Virus record (IMG/VR): IMGVR_UViG_3300046004_001292
Span: 1 to 64,000 of that record
Origin: a virus
Strand: one strand, 5' to 3'
Length of the DNA stretch: 64,000 nucleotides
Part shown: positions 34,060-41,349 of the stretch, piece after piece
Layout of the letters: every line of letters begins with the position of its first letter
How positions within the stretch are numbered: the first letter of the stretch is position 1
Translations under genes and position numbers: made by a program
The notes under the pieces: model-generated
What the model was told of the DNA's origin: nothing
The model's database searches: none
The model's input: only the letters and a program-made list of their open reading frames with translations

Positions 34060-34710
34060 TTACGACGGTAGTTGCGTCCAGCCGGGAGACTGGTCGGTGT
34101 CAATTGTTGCCCAGACCAACTCCCCGCCGATGTTAATGTAGAGTTGTACACCTGTTGGGTACACGTTGGCTTCCTTGACAACGCCCAGAGTGCTCAAAGC
34201 ACTGACGGCTTCCGCAATTGACACATTCACACTAAGCTGGGCCACTTGGGCCGTAGTACCCGTAGCGCTTTCTGCAATGGCCACAGAGACCAGAAGGCCC
34301 CGGTTTGAAGAGTCCGCTCCAGTGGCTGCTTCGGCCTGCGCGGCCAAGACTGTACCTGCTGCAGTCTGCGTTGCTGTGCCGGTGGTGCTCTCCGCCTGCG
34401 CTGCCAAGAAGGTGCCAATGGCCGTCTGGGCTGCTGCAGCCCCGGCCTGTTCCAGAGCGTTGGCCACCATGGTGGCAATAACGGACTGGGCATCTGCGGC
34501 AGCGGCTGTCTCTGCCTGTGTCGCCACCATGGTGGCAATGACGGACTGGGCATCTTGGGCGGTTGCACCCTCATCTACCCTCTTCCCGCGAATAACGCTT
34601 GGGGCCTCAGACAACTCGGACGCTGTAGCGGCGTCCGAAACAGAGACGGCAAACGTGTTCCCGCCTAAAGAGGCGAAGGGTGCTTGGGCAAAAGTGACAT
34701 CACCAAACAC
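34060..34710 (-). CDS. Ala/Thr-rich repeat protein of the fibre region, 216 aa
   Basis: Two near-perfect copies of DAQSVIATMVA (about residues 53-85), then related blocks AQTAIGTFLAAQAE and TQTAAGTVLAAQAE, point to a series of roughly 20-residue units. After them come AVSALSTLG and a beta-rich end with TGVQLYINIGGELVWATIDTDQSPGW. This looks like a structural fibre or tail-appendage protein; homologues were not recognised. Confidence 0.6.
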   Translation of the reverse strand: MFGDVTFAQAPFASLGGNTFAVSVSDAATASELSEAPSVIRGKRVDEGATAQDAQSVIATMVATQAETAAAADAQSVIATMVANALEQAGAAAAQTAIGTFLAAQAESTTGTATQTAAGTVLAAQAEAATGADSSNRGLLVSVAIAESATGTTAQVAQLSVNVSIAEAVSALSTLGVVKEANVYPTGVQLYINIGGELVWATIDTDQSPGWTQLPS

Positions 34711-34721
34711 CGCACGTCCTA

Positions 34722-35300
34722 TCAGGCTGCGTCAAGCGAGAAAGAGTAGGTGACGTTCAGCGTATCGCCGCTGTCCACAGTCTTGTCACCGCCAGTGAAG
34801 TCACCGGCCGAGAACAAGATGCCGGATGTGCCGCTGCTAACGCTGGTCAAAAACGCGCCCGCAACCACAGTGCTGTTCACCAACATAGCAAACGAGCTGG
34901 CACTGGCGGAGTTGGAAATCACCGATGGGTCAGCCGTGGTGGCCGTGCCAAATGTCACCGCCTTGCGGTTGCCGGTGTAGGCAGTGCCGGGAACTAGCTC
35001 TGTCCAGCCTGCGTGCGAGGCCAGTGTGTCGCCAGCGGCAAACGATGTGCCGGAGCCGGGACCCTCAACCAAACCCAGATACCAAGCAGCGGTGTAGCCA
35101 GAAGCAGCAAAATACTTGCTGTTCATGTCCTGCAAGCCTTGGTTAACCACGAGGTTGTGGAAGGTGTCCGACCACTTCTCTTTTCCGTCTGCGCCCACGC
35201 AAGTGACGGTAAATACGCCGCCAGCGCCAACACGTTCAGTGCCTGCGCGTTGCGTGATCAGGCCTGCTGTAACGCTGTCTGAAGCTTTGCTGTTTTCCAT
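34722..35300 (-). CDS. Tail structural protein, 192 aa
   Basis: Beta-rich sequence with Thr, Gly and Ser. The C-terminal GGDKTVDSGDTLNVTYSFS resembles the C-terminal FGADKTVNNDTFQVIF of the following gene, so the two are probably paralogous folds. WKDTF-like WSDTFHNLVVNQG near residue 43 is a motif I associate with short tail proteins. The role in the tail is inferred from context. Confidence 0.6.
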   Translation of the reverse strand: MENSKASDSVTAGLITQRAGTERVGAGGVFTVTCVGADGKEKWSDTFHNLVVNQGLQDMNSKYFAASGYTAAWYLGLVEGPGSGTSFAAGDTLASHAGWTELVPGTAYTGNRKAVTFGTATTADPSVISNSASASSFAMLVNSTVVAGAFLTSVSSGTSGILFSAGDFTGGDKTVDSGDTLNVTYSFSLDAA

Positions 35301-35309
35301 GATGTGTCC

Positions 35310-35756
35310 TTATGAAATACGCACGATAGCGCTGTTGGCATCGGCAGTTGGGAAAATGACTTGGAAGGTGTCGTTGTTCACGGTCTTGTCTGCGCCGAAA
35401 TCTAGCACAGCCACGGACTTGTTGCCCTCGGTGCTGTTGTAGATCAGTGCTGCACGAGCCGTGAATGTTGCGCCCGTCCAAGAGGTGTTGGCAAAGCTGA
35501 AGTAGGCTGTTGGCGTACCCGCCAAGTTGTTGGCTGCCACAGGGGTCACCGTGATGGTCAGCGTGTTGCCGCCCGCCGTGTAGCCAGTACCAACGACTTC
35601 GCCCGATGTGGTGTACGCCGCAGTGGCGTAGCCAAGATCGGCGGCAGCCGTGTACAGCGCGATCTTGAATGTGTCGGGCGATGTGGGTCCAAAGTTGTGG
35701 ATGCCCTGCGGCAGCTCCACTTTGAACGACGTAGTTGCGGTTTGTAGAATTGCCAT
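35310..35756 (-). CDS. Tail structural protein, 148 aa
   Basis: Beta sandwich-like composition, N-terminal FKVELPQGIHNFGPTSPDTF and a middle AYFSFANTSWTGATFTARAA. The ending shares a pattern with the preceding larger protein (D-KTV-x3-DT-x-x-V). Commonly such small proteins follow the adaptor gene in phages of this kind. Tight spacing on both sides indicates one transcript. Confidence 0.6.
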   Translation of the reverse strand: MAILQTATTSFKVELPQGIHNFGPTSPDTFKIALYTAAADLGYATAAYTTSGEVVGTGYTAGGNTLTITVTPVAANNLAGTPTAYFSFANTSWTGATFTARAALIYNSTEGNKSVAVLDFGADKTVNNDTFQVIFPTADANSAIVRIS

Positions 35757-35757
35757 A

Positions 35758-36438
35758 TCAGGTCACCCCATTGTTTTGCGGTAGGGGTGGTGCACGGAAC
35801 TGACCGCTTCTGTAAGCGTCGGAACGCTCAAGCCCATCCCCCAGACGTTTGGCCAGCATCATAGCTTCTTTGAACTTGCCGTCGTAGAGCTGCATCAAGT
35901 CGGTTTCACCCTTCATGTAGGTGTACGCCTCAACCAGCGAACCGTACAACAGCACGCTGTCAAAGTTGTCACCCAGCCACGAAGTGCCCTCATCAACGAT
36001 CGATGGGGGGTAGTAGAAGTAATGCAACTCGGCCGTATACGTGCCGTTGGGTGTAGGGCCCAAGATAAACGTCAACTCATTGATGTCACTGGACTGTGGG
36101 CCAAACAGCGCGTAGTACTTGGGGAAGCCCACGGCGGAAGGTACGGGGTACGCCTGCCGGATGAAGTTCACATCCTTGTTGAGCAGGTACTCGTACGCCC
36201 CCGTGACGTTGTCCACCACGGCCAGTGAGTAGACCGACAGAAAGTCGCTCGGGCAAGCCAGATACTTGTTGGCCGCAGTCGTCGTGCCCGTGACGTTTTT
36301 GCGAAGCGAAGGGAACTGCACCATGTTGAAGATGCGCTGCTCAGCCTGCTTCACAAACACGGGGACCTCCGCCTCAAAGGCGGTGTCTTGGTTGTCTGTG
36401 TAGGCGATGATCGCCGCCTTCAACTGGGTGTAGTTCAT
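35758..36438 (-). CDS. Head-tail adaptor-like protein, 226 aa
   Basis: Mainly helical N-terminus (MNYTQLKAAIIAYTDNQDTAF, then EQRIFNMVQFPSLRKNV) and a longer beta-rich core with CPSDFLSVYSLAV and ILGPTPNGTYTAELHYFYYP. This is the arrangement of phage adaptor proteins that plug the portal ring (DnaT-like or gp4-type). A second adaptor-like gene of similar size lies 0.8 kb away, so one probably serves at the portal and the other in the tail, but I cannot say which. Confidence 0.65.
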   Translation of the reverse strand: MNYTQLKAAIIAYTDNQDTAFEAEVPVFVKQAEQRIFNMVQFPSLRKNVTGTTTAANKYLACPSDFLSVYSLAVVDNVTGAYEYLLNKDVNFIRQAYPVPSAVGFPKYYALFGPQSSDINELTFILGPTPNGTYTAELHYFYYPPSIVDEGTSWLGDNFDSVLLYGSLVEAYTYMKGETDLMQLYDGKFKEAMMLAKRLGDGLERSDAYRSGQFRAPPLPQNNGVT

Positions 36439-36445
36439 TCAGTCC

Positions 36446-36646
36446 TCACGCCATGGGCCCACGGGCCATCGTGCCTTTGGTAGCCGCGCCAGTGCCACGA
36501 ATTTTGATACCGCTGGTTTTGACGCCGGGATACTCGTTGCTGTGGTTGTTGGCCACGGACACGTTGGTGTCCCTCATCGCCTTCATGGCGTTGGTCTTGG
36601 GCAGCACAGCAGGCTGCGCGGCTTTGGGTTGTTTGTATGTTGCCAT
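36446..36646 (-). CDS. Small basic virion-region protein, 66 aa
   Basis: Basic protein with NNHSNEYPGVKTSGIKIRGTGAATKG shape in its second half; the block GVKTSGIKIRGTGAATKG looks conserved in related phages from memory. It ends ARGPMA. Probably one of the small structural or DNA-associated proteins of the head region. Its ATG lies one base after the stop of the next upstream gene. Confidence 0.6.
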   Translation of the reverse strand: MATYKQPKAAQPAVLPKTNAMKAMRDTNVSVANNHSNEYPGVKTSGIKIRGTGAATKGTMARGPMA

Positions 36647-36647
36647 A

Positions 36648-36812
36648 TCAACCCCCCTTGCGGCCGGGAGACTTCTGGTTGGCGACTTTGGCCAAGTTGC
36701 GTCCCATCTTCAGCATGTCGCTGTTGGTCTTGCCACCAGCACGCAGCTTGGTGGGCTTTGCACCGGGGTGCAGGTTTGCTTCGTGCTTGCGCACTGCGGT
36801 TTTTGCGTCCAT
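36648..36812 (-). CDS. Small basic protein, 54 aa
   Basis: Short frame with a good Shine-Dalgarno (AGGAG, minus strand) before ATG 36812. The product is rich in Lys, Arg and Gly (about 11 Lys and 4 Arg in 54 residues) and ends SPGRKGG. It may bind DNA or RNA, or be a small capsid-associated peptide. It fits exactly between the zinc-ribbon gene and the 66-aa gene. Confidence 0.65.
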   Translation of the reverse strand: MDAKTAVRKHEANLHPGAKPTKLRAGGKTNSDMLKMGRNLAKVANQKSPGRKGG

Positions 36813-36813
36813 G

Positions 36814-37206
36814 TCAGACTCCTATCTGTACCGTTACTGTACCAACTTCCACGTTCAACGCCAAATAGTTCGGCGTCAACGCGTTATCAAAGAACCGGGA
36901 CCCGCCAACCGGGTTCCAGCCCCACTGAATGTCTCTCGATCCGCCGGTCAGGTTACCCGCCGCGTTCGGCCCGGCCGTCACGTACGTGGTGTCCCGGCGG
37001 GGGTTGCGCACGGCCTGCGGATCATCTACCGGGTACATCCCCAGCAACAGCTGTGGGTGGTCCGGGTCCCAGCACGTGTCGCACACCATGAGGTTGTACC
37101 GCTTGGTCTTGATGACCTCTGTGCGCAACGAGGTCAGTTTGAAGCGAAAGCCACAACGATCGCACTGGGCGATCGAGTTCTTGGCGCTGGCAAACCGATT
37201 ACCCAT
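36814..37206 (-). CDS. Zinc-ribbon virion-region protein, 130 aa
   Basis: N-terminal zinc ribbon with C15-x2-C18 and C42-x2-C45 (QCDRCGF and VCDTCWD), then a Pro/Arg-rich linker and a beta-rich end (LALNVEVGTVTVQIGV). The start overlaps the adaptor stop by 1 bp. The ribbon probably binds zinc for structural stability; the gene's position within the tail block suggests it is part of the particle. Confidence 0.65.
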   Translation of the reverse strand: MGNRFASAKNSIAQCDRCGFRFKLTSLRTEVIKTKRYNLMVCDTCWDPDHPQLLLGMYPVDDPQAVRNPRRDTTYVTAGPNAAGNLTGGSRDIQWGWNPVGGSRFFDNALTPNYLALNVEVGTVTVQIGV

Positions 37207-37904
37207 TACGTCCCGCTCCCAATGAACATCTGACGCGGCACAAACCGCACAGACGCCTTCTCGCGATCTTCATCAGAGGCCAGTTGCCAAGCCTCATCGT
37301 ACTGCTGTTTCAAAACACCCATACGATCGGCACCGCCGGGCACCTTCAGGGCCAAGTAGTAGGCCAAGCCTGCCACCATGCAGGGGACAAACCGGAAGGG
37401 CATGTCCATCGTGTTGACGCCGTTGCCAGCGTCTTGGATGCGCTTCATGCGCCAGTACACGAACGTGTAGGGCTGCGAGTTGTCCGGGACTGGCCAGACG
37501 GTGATGCGCGGGGTGTTCAAGCGCTCAATCCAGACCTGAATGGGTCGGGCTTGCTGCAGCTTGTTGGGGATGGTGGCGTAGGTGGAGACGCTGATCCGGG
37601 TAATGGTCAGGTCCGCCTGCGTCGAGGCGCTGCCCGCGCCCGTGCGAACCACATGCTCCAGCAGGTCCACTGTGTCGGCCGGAAGGTCGTATGTTGCCGT
37701 GCCTGCCACCAGATTGATGGAGCCCTGCTCGAACGTCCACATGTTGACGCCACGGTTGGCCCAGTCGGCAAACATCAGGTTCAGCGATCGGCGGGCCGTG
37801 CGCAGGTCGTAACCCGTACGCATCTCCGAACCCACGCGCTCGAACGCCTCCTCGACGATCTCCGTCAAATCGAGGTTGAATGCAGAGGTGCCAGAAGTTG
37901 CCAT
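37206..37904 (-). CDS. Head-tail adaptor / tail tubular A-like protein, 232 aa
   Basis: N-terminal DLTEIVEEAFERVG and RTARRSLNLMFADWANRGVNMW, then a beta-rich core and a helical C-terminus. This matches the fold pattern of P22 gp4/T7 gp11-type adaptors, which dock under the portal. The conserved DWANRG-x-NMW motif is one I recognise from this family. It should form the dodecameric ring onto which the nozzle protein attaches. Confidence 0.75.
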   Translation of the reverse strand: MATSGTSAFNLDLTEIVEEAFERVGSEMRTGYDLRTARRSLNLMFADWANRGVNMWTFEQGSINLVAGTATYDLPADTVDLLEHVVRTGAGSASTQADLTITRISVSTYATIPNKLQQARPIQVWIERLNTPRITVWPVPDNSQPYTFVYWRMKRIQDAGNGVNTMDMPFRFVPCMVAGLAYYLALKVPGGADRMGVLKQQYDEAWQLASDEDREKASVRFVPRQMFIGSGT

Positions 37905-38930
37905 TTAGAACGCCCCGCCTTGGTAGCCCATGGGCTGTTGTTGCTGCTGCGGTTGCTGGATTGGCAGTTGCATTGGTTGCTGTTGCTGCATTGAGCGGTT
38001 TTGCGTCTGTTGGCCAAAACCACCAAAGCCGCCGCCACCCATGAACGGGTTCTGCATCTGCTGGCCGTAGCCGCCCATGCCGCCAAAACCACCAAAGCCG
38101 CCACCGCCCATGAAGGGGTTCATTTGCTGTTGGCCAAAGCCGCCCATGCCCCCGCCCATGAAGGGGTTCATCTGTTGTTGGCCAAAGCCACCGTAGCCGC
38201 CAAAGCCGCCCCCGCCCATGAAGGGGTTCATCTGCTGGCCAAAGCCGCCCATGAACGGGTTCATTTGCTGTTGGCCAAAACCACCAAAGCCGCCGCCACC
38301 CATGAAGGGATTCATCTGCTGTTGGCCAAAACCACCAAAGCCGCCACCGCCCATGAAGGGGTTCTGCTGCTGTTGGCCAAAGCCGTTGTAGCGGCCACCC
38401 AAAGGCCTGTTTTGGCGGGATGGGCGGCTCATCTGCTGCTGGGGATCGTAATCGCTGCGCGGGCCATCGGCAGATAGTAGGGGTCCCCGACCGTCATAGG
38501 TTCCCATCATGCCGGGCGTGTCCCGACCATCCCGGTACGTGCCTGTGGTTTCATCAAAGTCGGGAGTGCCCCCAATGTAGCCAAGGTCGTTGTTCTGCGT
38601 AGGTGGTGGGTTCTTTATGCGGTGTGGGCCGCGAGGACCAAACATAACGGGGTCGCTGCCCTCAAACGGCAGGGGTGTTGTTCCGCCGGTTTGCGGAGGG
38701 TAACCCGGGGGGCGCATGCCGCCATCGCCGTCCATGATGACCGGCTCTTGGCCATATCCCGGAGGCAGTTTGTTGGTGGGGCGGTTTGTCGTCCCACCCA
38801 GCATGCCCGGTTGCCGCTGGCTGTAACGGGGATCGTCTGACGACAAAGGGCGCAGGTCGCGGGACTCTGCGCCAGTTGCAGGGTTGTATTGCGAGCCGCC
38901 GTACACGGGGCCGGATGGGTACTGGTACAT
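37905..38930 (-). CDS. Gly/Gln/Met-rich repeat protein, 341 aa
   Basis: The first half is Pro/Gly/Asp-rich without clear fold. Residues about 182-306 contain seven NPFMGG copies in units of up to 17 residues of the type FGQQQMNPFMGGGGFGG, with some units shortened. Such low-complexity proteins could condense DNA or form flexible linkers. It lies between the adaptor gene and small basic proteins, touching both. Confidence 0.65.
   Translation of the reverse strand: MYQYPSGPVYGGSQYNPATGAESRDLRPLSSDDPRYSQRQPGMLGGTTNRPTNKLPPGYGQEPVIMDGDGGMRPPGYPPQTGGTTPLPFEGSDPVMFGPRGPHRIKNPPPTQNNDLGYIGGTPDFDETTGTYRDGRDTPGMMGTYDGRGPLLSADGPRSDYDPQQQMSRPSRQNRPLGGRYNGFGQQQQNPFMGGGGFGGFGQQQMNPFMGGGGFGGFGQQQMNPFMGGFGQQMNPFMGGGGFGGYGGFGQQQMNPFMGGGMGGFGQQQMNPFMGGGGFGGFGGMGGYGQQMQNPFMGGGGFGGFGQQTQNRSMQQQQPMQLPIQQPQQQQQPMGYQGGAF
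38011..38384 (-). repeat. Coding tandem repeats, NPFMGG units
   Basis: Degenerate tandem repeats up to 51 bp long (on the plus strand CCCATGAAGGGGTTCAT followed by TTGGCCAAA-type blocks), seven NPFMGG copies in frame, several with deletions of whole codons. They encode the low-complexity part of the 341-aa protein. Confidence 0.85.
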
Positions 38931-39163
38931 TATCTGAACCTCGCGGTTTTTGCTGCCACTTTGGGCGGCTGTTTCACAAACTGCTTGCCCACGGCTTTAC
39001 CCGCACGCTTGGCTTTTGTGGTGGCCGCATACTCTGCGGGGCTGAGCGATTTTATCGCCTTCTCTGGCAAATAACGCTCCCCCGTCTTGGAAGACGGCTT
39101 CCCACTCTTGGTGCGCCACTTCTGGTCGCCCCAGTCTTTGAGGGATTGCTGGGGCGCTTTCAT
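38930..39163 (-). CDS. Small basic protein, 77 aa
   Basis: Basic sequence with KDWGDQKWRTKSGKPSSKTG, then RYLPEKAIKSLSPAEYAAT and a Lys/Ala-rich end. I recall closely similar short proteins in many environmental phages (hypothetical family). It starts with TAATG overlap at the end of the gene before it. A DNA- or virion-associated role is plausible from charge. Confidence 0.65.
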   Translation of the reverse strand: MKAPQQSLKDWGDQKWRTKSGKPSSKTGERYLPEKAIKSLSPAEYAATTKAKRAGKAVGKQFVKQPPKVAAKTARFR

Positions 39164-39564
39164 TACACCATCCGACCTTTGGTCTTACCGCGTTGAGCGC
39201 AGCCATCGGCGCGTTTGGAGGCAGAAACAACCCCGCCTTTTTTCATGCCGCGAGCTTCCCGGCGTTCTTCCGCAGCGGCTTCTTTACGAGCTTGGCGCAC
39301 GGTCGGATCGTCCGCAGATTCCCCGACGGTTTTATCACCTGCACGCCACACTTTGTCTTGTGCTTTGCCTGCAGCATAACGTGCGCCAGCGCTGCGGGAA
39401 GTACCGTACCCACCATCGTCCTGACCCACCATACGTGCCAGTTTACGCCCCGTAGGCTCTTTCATGGCGTTGCGATCTTCGTTAAAAACGAGACCTAGCT
39501 CCGTAAAATCTTCAAGGCGCTTCTCTTCCTTGAGCCGCTTGGCGTTTGGGGTTTCTTTAGTCAC
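39163..39564 (-). CDS. Basic protein with ADGC-tail motif, 133 aa
   Basis: I chose GTG 39564 because GGAGGT lies seven bases upstream and the start overlaps the previous stop by 8 bp; the ATG further upstream has no such site. Strongly charged (RLKEEKRLEDF, RQARKEAAAEERREAR). The C-terminus KRADGCAQRGKTKGRMV is shared in pattern with the 109-aa protein two genes upstream. Function unknown; the charge pattern suggests nucleic acid contact. Confidence 0.65.
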   Translation of the reverse strand: MTKETPNAKRLKEEKRLEDFTELGLVFNEDRNAMKEPTGRKLARMVGQDDGGYGTSRSAGARYAAGKAQDKVWRAGDKTVGESADDPTVRQARKEAAAEERREARGMKKGGVVSASKRADGCAQRGKTKGRMV

Positions 39565-39832
39565 GGTAGCCACCTCCGGCTGCTTTGTATTTCTTGGCCA
39601 CAAGCTGCGCTTTGCGGGCTGACCACTGGCCTGCCCCGGTGCCCTGCGTTGCAGCAGCTTTGACTTGGCTCACGATACGCTTGCGCAGATCGGGCTTGGT
39701 GTAGTTGCCAGCCGCATTGACTTTGCCGCCTTCAGCGTACTGCGTGAAGTCGGTGTCATCCCGGCGTGCTTTTTTCACGCCTTTGGGCATCTTGGAAGGG
39801 AGCACTGCCCCCATGCCGCGACTGGCCATCAT
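39557..39832 (-). CDS. Small basic protein, 91 aa
   Basis: Starts MMASRGMGAVLPSKMPKG at 39832 (a second ATG follows directly). Contains a DDTDFTQYAEGGKVNAAGNY segment and ends GQWSARKAQLVAKKYKAAGG. The SARKAQ-x-x-AKKYK tail is, from memory, typical of short virion-region proteins in environmental phages. Spacing to neighbours is one base on one side and an 8-bp overlap on the other. Confidence 0.65.
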   Translation of the reverse strand: MMASRGMGAVLPSKMPKGVKKARRDDTDFTQYAEGGKVNAAGNYTKPDLRKRIVSQVKAAATQGTGAGQWSARKAQLVAKKYKAAGGGYRD

Positions 39833-39833
39833 G

Positions 39834-40163
39834 TCAGCAGGCCTTGCCGCCCATGGCCATCTTGACCATGGTGCCCTTGGTGTGACCCTTGGACACGCAG
39901 CCGTCGGCACGCGTGACGCCGCCCTTGGCCATTTTTTTCATCGGCATGTCCGCTTTAGCACCTGCCTTGTTTTTCGCAATCATCGCTTTGAAAGCGGGGT
40001 TCATTTTCGTTGCCATATCGCCACCTTTTGAAAATTTGCGGCCCTTGTCCGCGTTGGAAAAATCTTTGCCCACGGACTGTGGGACACCTGTTTTCTTCGC
40101 AAAGGCTGGGTTGTTGGCCACAGCCGCCATGAAGTTGTGTTGCTTTTTACTCGTGCTGGGCAT
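39834..40163 (-). CDS. Small basic protein with ADGC-tail motif, 109 aa
   Basis: Start at 40163 (MPSTSKKQHNFMAAVANNPA) chosen because it begins with the conserved-looking SKKQHNFMAAVANNPAFAKK opening. Later GKDFSNADKG is typical. The C-terminal ADGCVSKGHTKGTMV matches the pattern in the 133-aa neighbour. Lys-rich and single-Cys. Possibly a minor head protein. Confidence 0.65.
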   Translation of the reverse strand: MPSTSKKQHNFMAAVANNPAFAKKTGVPQSVGKDFSNADKGRKFSKGGDMATKMNPAFKAMIAKNKAGAKADMPMKKMAKGGVTRADGCVSKGHTKGTMVKMAMGGKAC

Positions 40164-40392
40164 TGCCGCCTCGCAGGTTGTCAATCTTGCGCTCCAGCCG
40201 ATCAAACCGGTCCATCAACTGCTGCATGTCGGCCCGGAACTCCGAGCGCGTGATGTGATCCCGTGCCACTTCCTCGCGGGTGCGGTTGAGCAGAATGCCA
40301 AGACGATTGATCTCGGCAAACCTTTCTTTCAAAACGAACCCCAGCATGGCCACAACGGCTGTGAGCACAAGGTTCCAGACCATCATTTCCAT
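40147..40392 (-). CDS. Small membrane plus coiled-coil protein, 81 aa
   Basis: Hydrophobic N-terminus (VWNLVLTAVVAMLGFVL, residues about 5-21) followed by a charged helix with heptad-like spacing (RTREEVARDHITRSEFRADM). A bitopic protein with a cytoplasmic or periplasmic coiled coil. Such proteins are found in phage head loci and sometimes near lysis genes; it could be an i-spanin-like subunit, but no partner lies next to it. Confidence 0.6.
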   Translation of the reverse strand: MEMMVWNLVLTAVVAMLGFVLKERFAEINRLGILLNRTREEVARDHITRSEFRADMQQLMDRFDRLERKIDNLRGGNAQHE

Positions 40393-40393
40393 G

Positions 40394-40648
40394 TCAGCAC
40401 TTCCACGCCCGCAGGCTCTTGTTGATGCGGGAGTTCGGGTCCTTCTTGGCCTTCTCTCCGGTCAGCTTCTCTTTCATGCCTTCCATACGGGCACAAAAAG
40501 AGTCGCGGCGTTTGCCGCCCTCTGGCTGGGGAGCCTTCAGGCCGGGTTTGCCGGGGTTGGCCTTGTTGTACGAGGCGCGCCCTTTCGCGTTCAGGCCACC
40601 CTTTTCGGATTTGCCTTCTTTGCGTGTCCATGCAGGCGACTTAGCCAT
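40394..40648 (-). CDS. Conserved small basic protein, 84 aa
   Basis: N-terminus KEGKSEKGGLNAKGRASYNK, followed by NPGKPGLKAPQPEGG, RRDSFCARMEGMKEKLT and ending NSRINKSLRAWKC. I recognise this short family from many environmental phage and bacterial genomes (DUF6321-like, from memory); its function is unknown. Two Cys near the C-terminus. Overlaps the next gene by 8 bp. Confidence 0.75.
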   Translation of the reverse strand: MAKSPAWTRKEGKSEKGGLNAKGRASYNKANPGKPGLKAPQPEGGKRRDSFCARMEGMKEKLTGEKAKKDPNSRINKSLRAWKC

Positions 40649-40922
40649 AGAACACCGTGATTTTTGCGGCGGCTGGGAGCGTCACATGGACGTTCGTACG
40701 AAACAAAATCCCTTGGCCGGGAAGTGGCATCGTGATTGGTTGCGTGCCCGTTGCAATGTTGAACTGCAACAAGATGGTGCCGCCTGCGCCGCCATCACGA
40801 AAAATAACATCCCCGGCGGTTCCGCCAGAAATGCAGTGATAGGCTCTGACGCGAGTGCGGTACGCCACCACGGTAGCCGTAGCTTCGGTGTGTACCGATA
40901 GGACGTCGGTTTGCATCGTCAT
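40641..40922 (-). CDS. Small beta-rich structural protein, 93 aa
   Basis: Begins MTMQTDVLSVHTEATATVVA and contains repeated beta strands (GGAGGTILLQFNIA, ending TLPAAAKITVFYG). Start at ATG 40922, preceded by AGGAGATTG on the minus strand. Position just upstream of the basic-protein run suggests a decoration or minor virion protein. No relatives recognised by name. Confidence 0.6.
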   Translation of the reverse strand: MTMQTDVLSVHTEATATVVAYRTRVRAYHCISGGTAGDVIFRDGGAGGTILLQFNIATGTQPITMPLPGQGILFRTNVHVTLPAAAKITVFYG

Positions 40923-40965
40923 AATCAATCTCCTGTTTTGCAGAGGCCGAGGCCCCCGAGACTAA

Positions 40966-41202
40966 TTAACCGGCGGAAACTTTGAGGGTGCCTGCATCGT
41001 TCCAGAGACGGCCAGCAACTGTGGGGTCTGCTGTTGGCAGTGCGGTCATGGAGATGGATGCGTTGGTCAGCGATGCGACGCCAGAAGCTGTCAGCGTGGT
41101 AGCTGCAACAGCGCCGGTAACGGTGCCAGTGACGTTGCCAGTGATGTTGCCCTCAAAACCGTTGTCGGATTTGACGGGACCGGAGAAGGTAGTGCGTGCC
41201 AT
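40966..41202 (-). CDS. Small Gly/Thr/Val repeat protein, 78 aa
   Basis: Contains GNITGNVTGTVTGAV, a (G-x-x-T/V) repeat with beta-strand propensity, then ASISMTALPTADPTVAGRLWNDAGTLKVS. The ending is a very common closing segment of phage head-fibre or decoration proteins. First gene after the terminator that follows the capsid gene, so it may have its own promoter in the preceding gap. Confidence 0.65.
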   Translation of the reverse strand: MARTTFSGPVKSDNGFEGNITGNVTGTVTGAVAATTLTASGVASLTNASISMTALPTADPTVAGRLWNDAGTLKVSAG

Positions 41203-41349
41203 GATGGGTTCCTCATGCGGTTAAGGCGTATCTGTCTGCATGACGTCGGCCCGGAGCCGTCAGATACACCGGAAAGTCCGGGGAGTGTGGGCAATATAAC
41301 CCAAAAGAAAAGGGCCCACAAGGGGCCCTTCTCATTTAAGCCCAAGGGC
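41203..41349. other. Gap between capsid gene and next minus-strand gene
   Basis: 147 bp holding the terminator at 41303-41330 and a 5-bp inverted repeat CCGGA..TCCGG. A clear promoter for the downstream minus-strand genes could not be picked out, although one is expected after a terminator. Confidence 0.5.
41303..41330 (-). terminator. Rho-independent terminator after the capsid gene
   Basis: Minus strand: AAGGGCCC pairs with GGGCCCTT (41310-41317 with 41323-41330, 5-nt loop), followed by TTTCTTTT. It lies 20 bp past the capsid stop and would keep terminase-to-capsid messages separate from the tail genes. Confidence 0.8.

Noticed and set aside
38011-38384. Repeats considered as CRISPR or iterons
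   Set aside because: They are in frame within a protein and vary by whole codons, so they are coding repeats.
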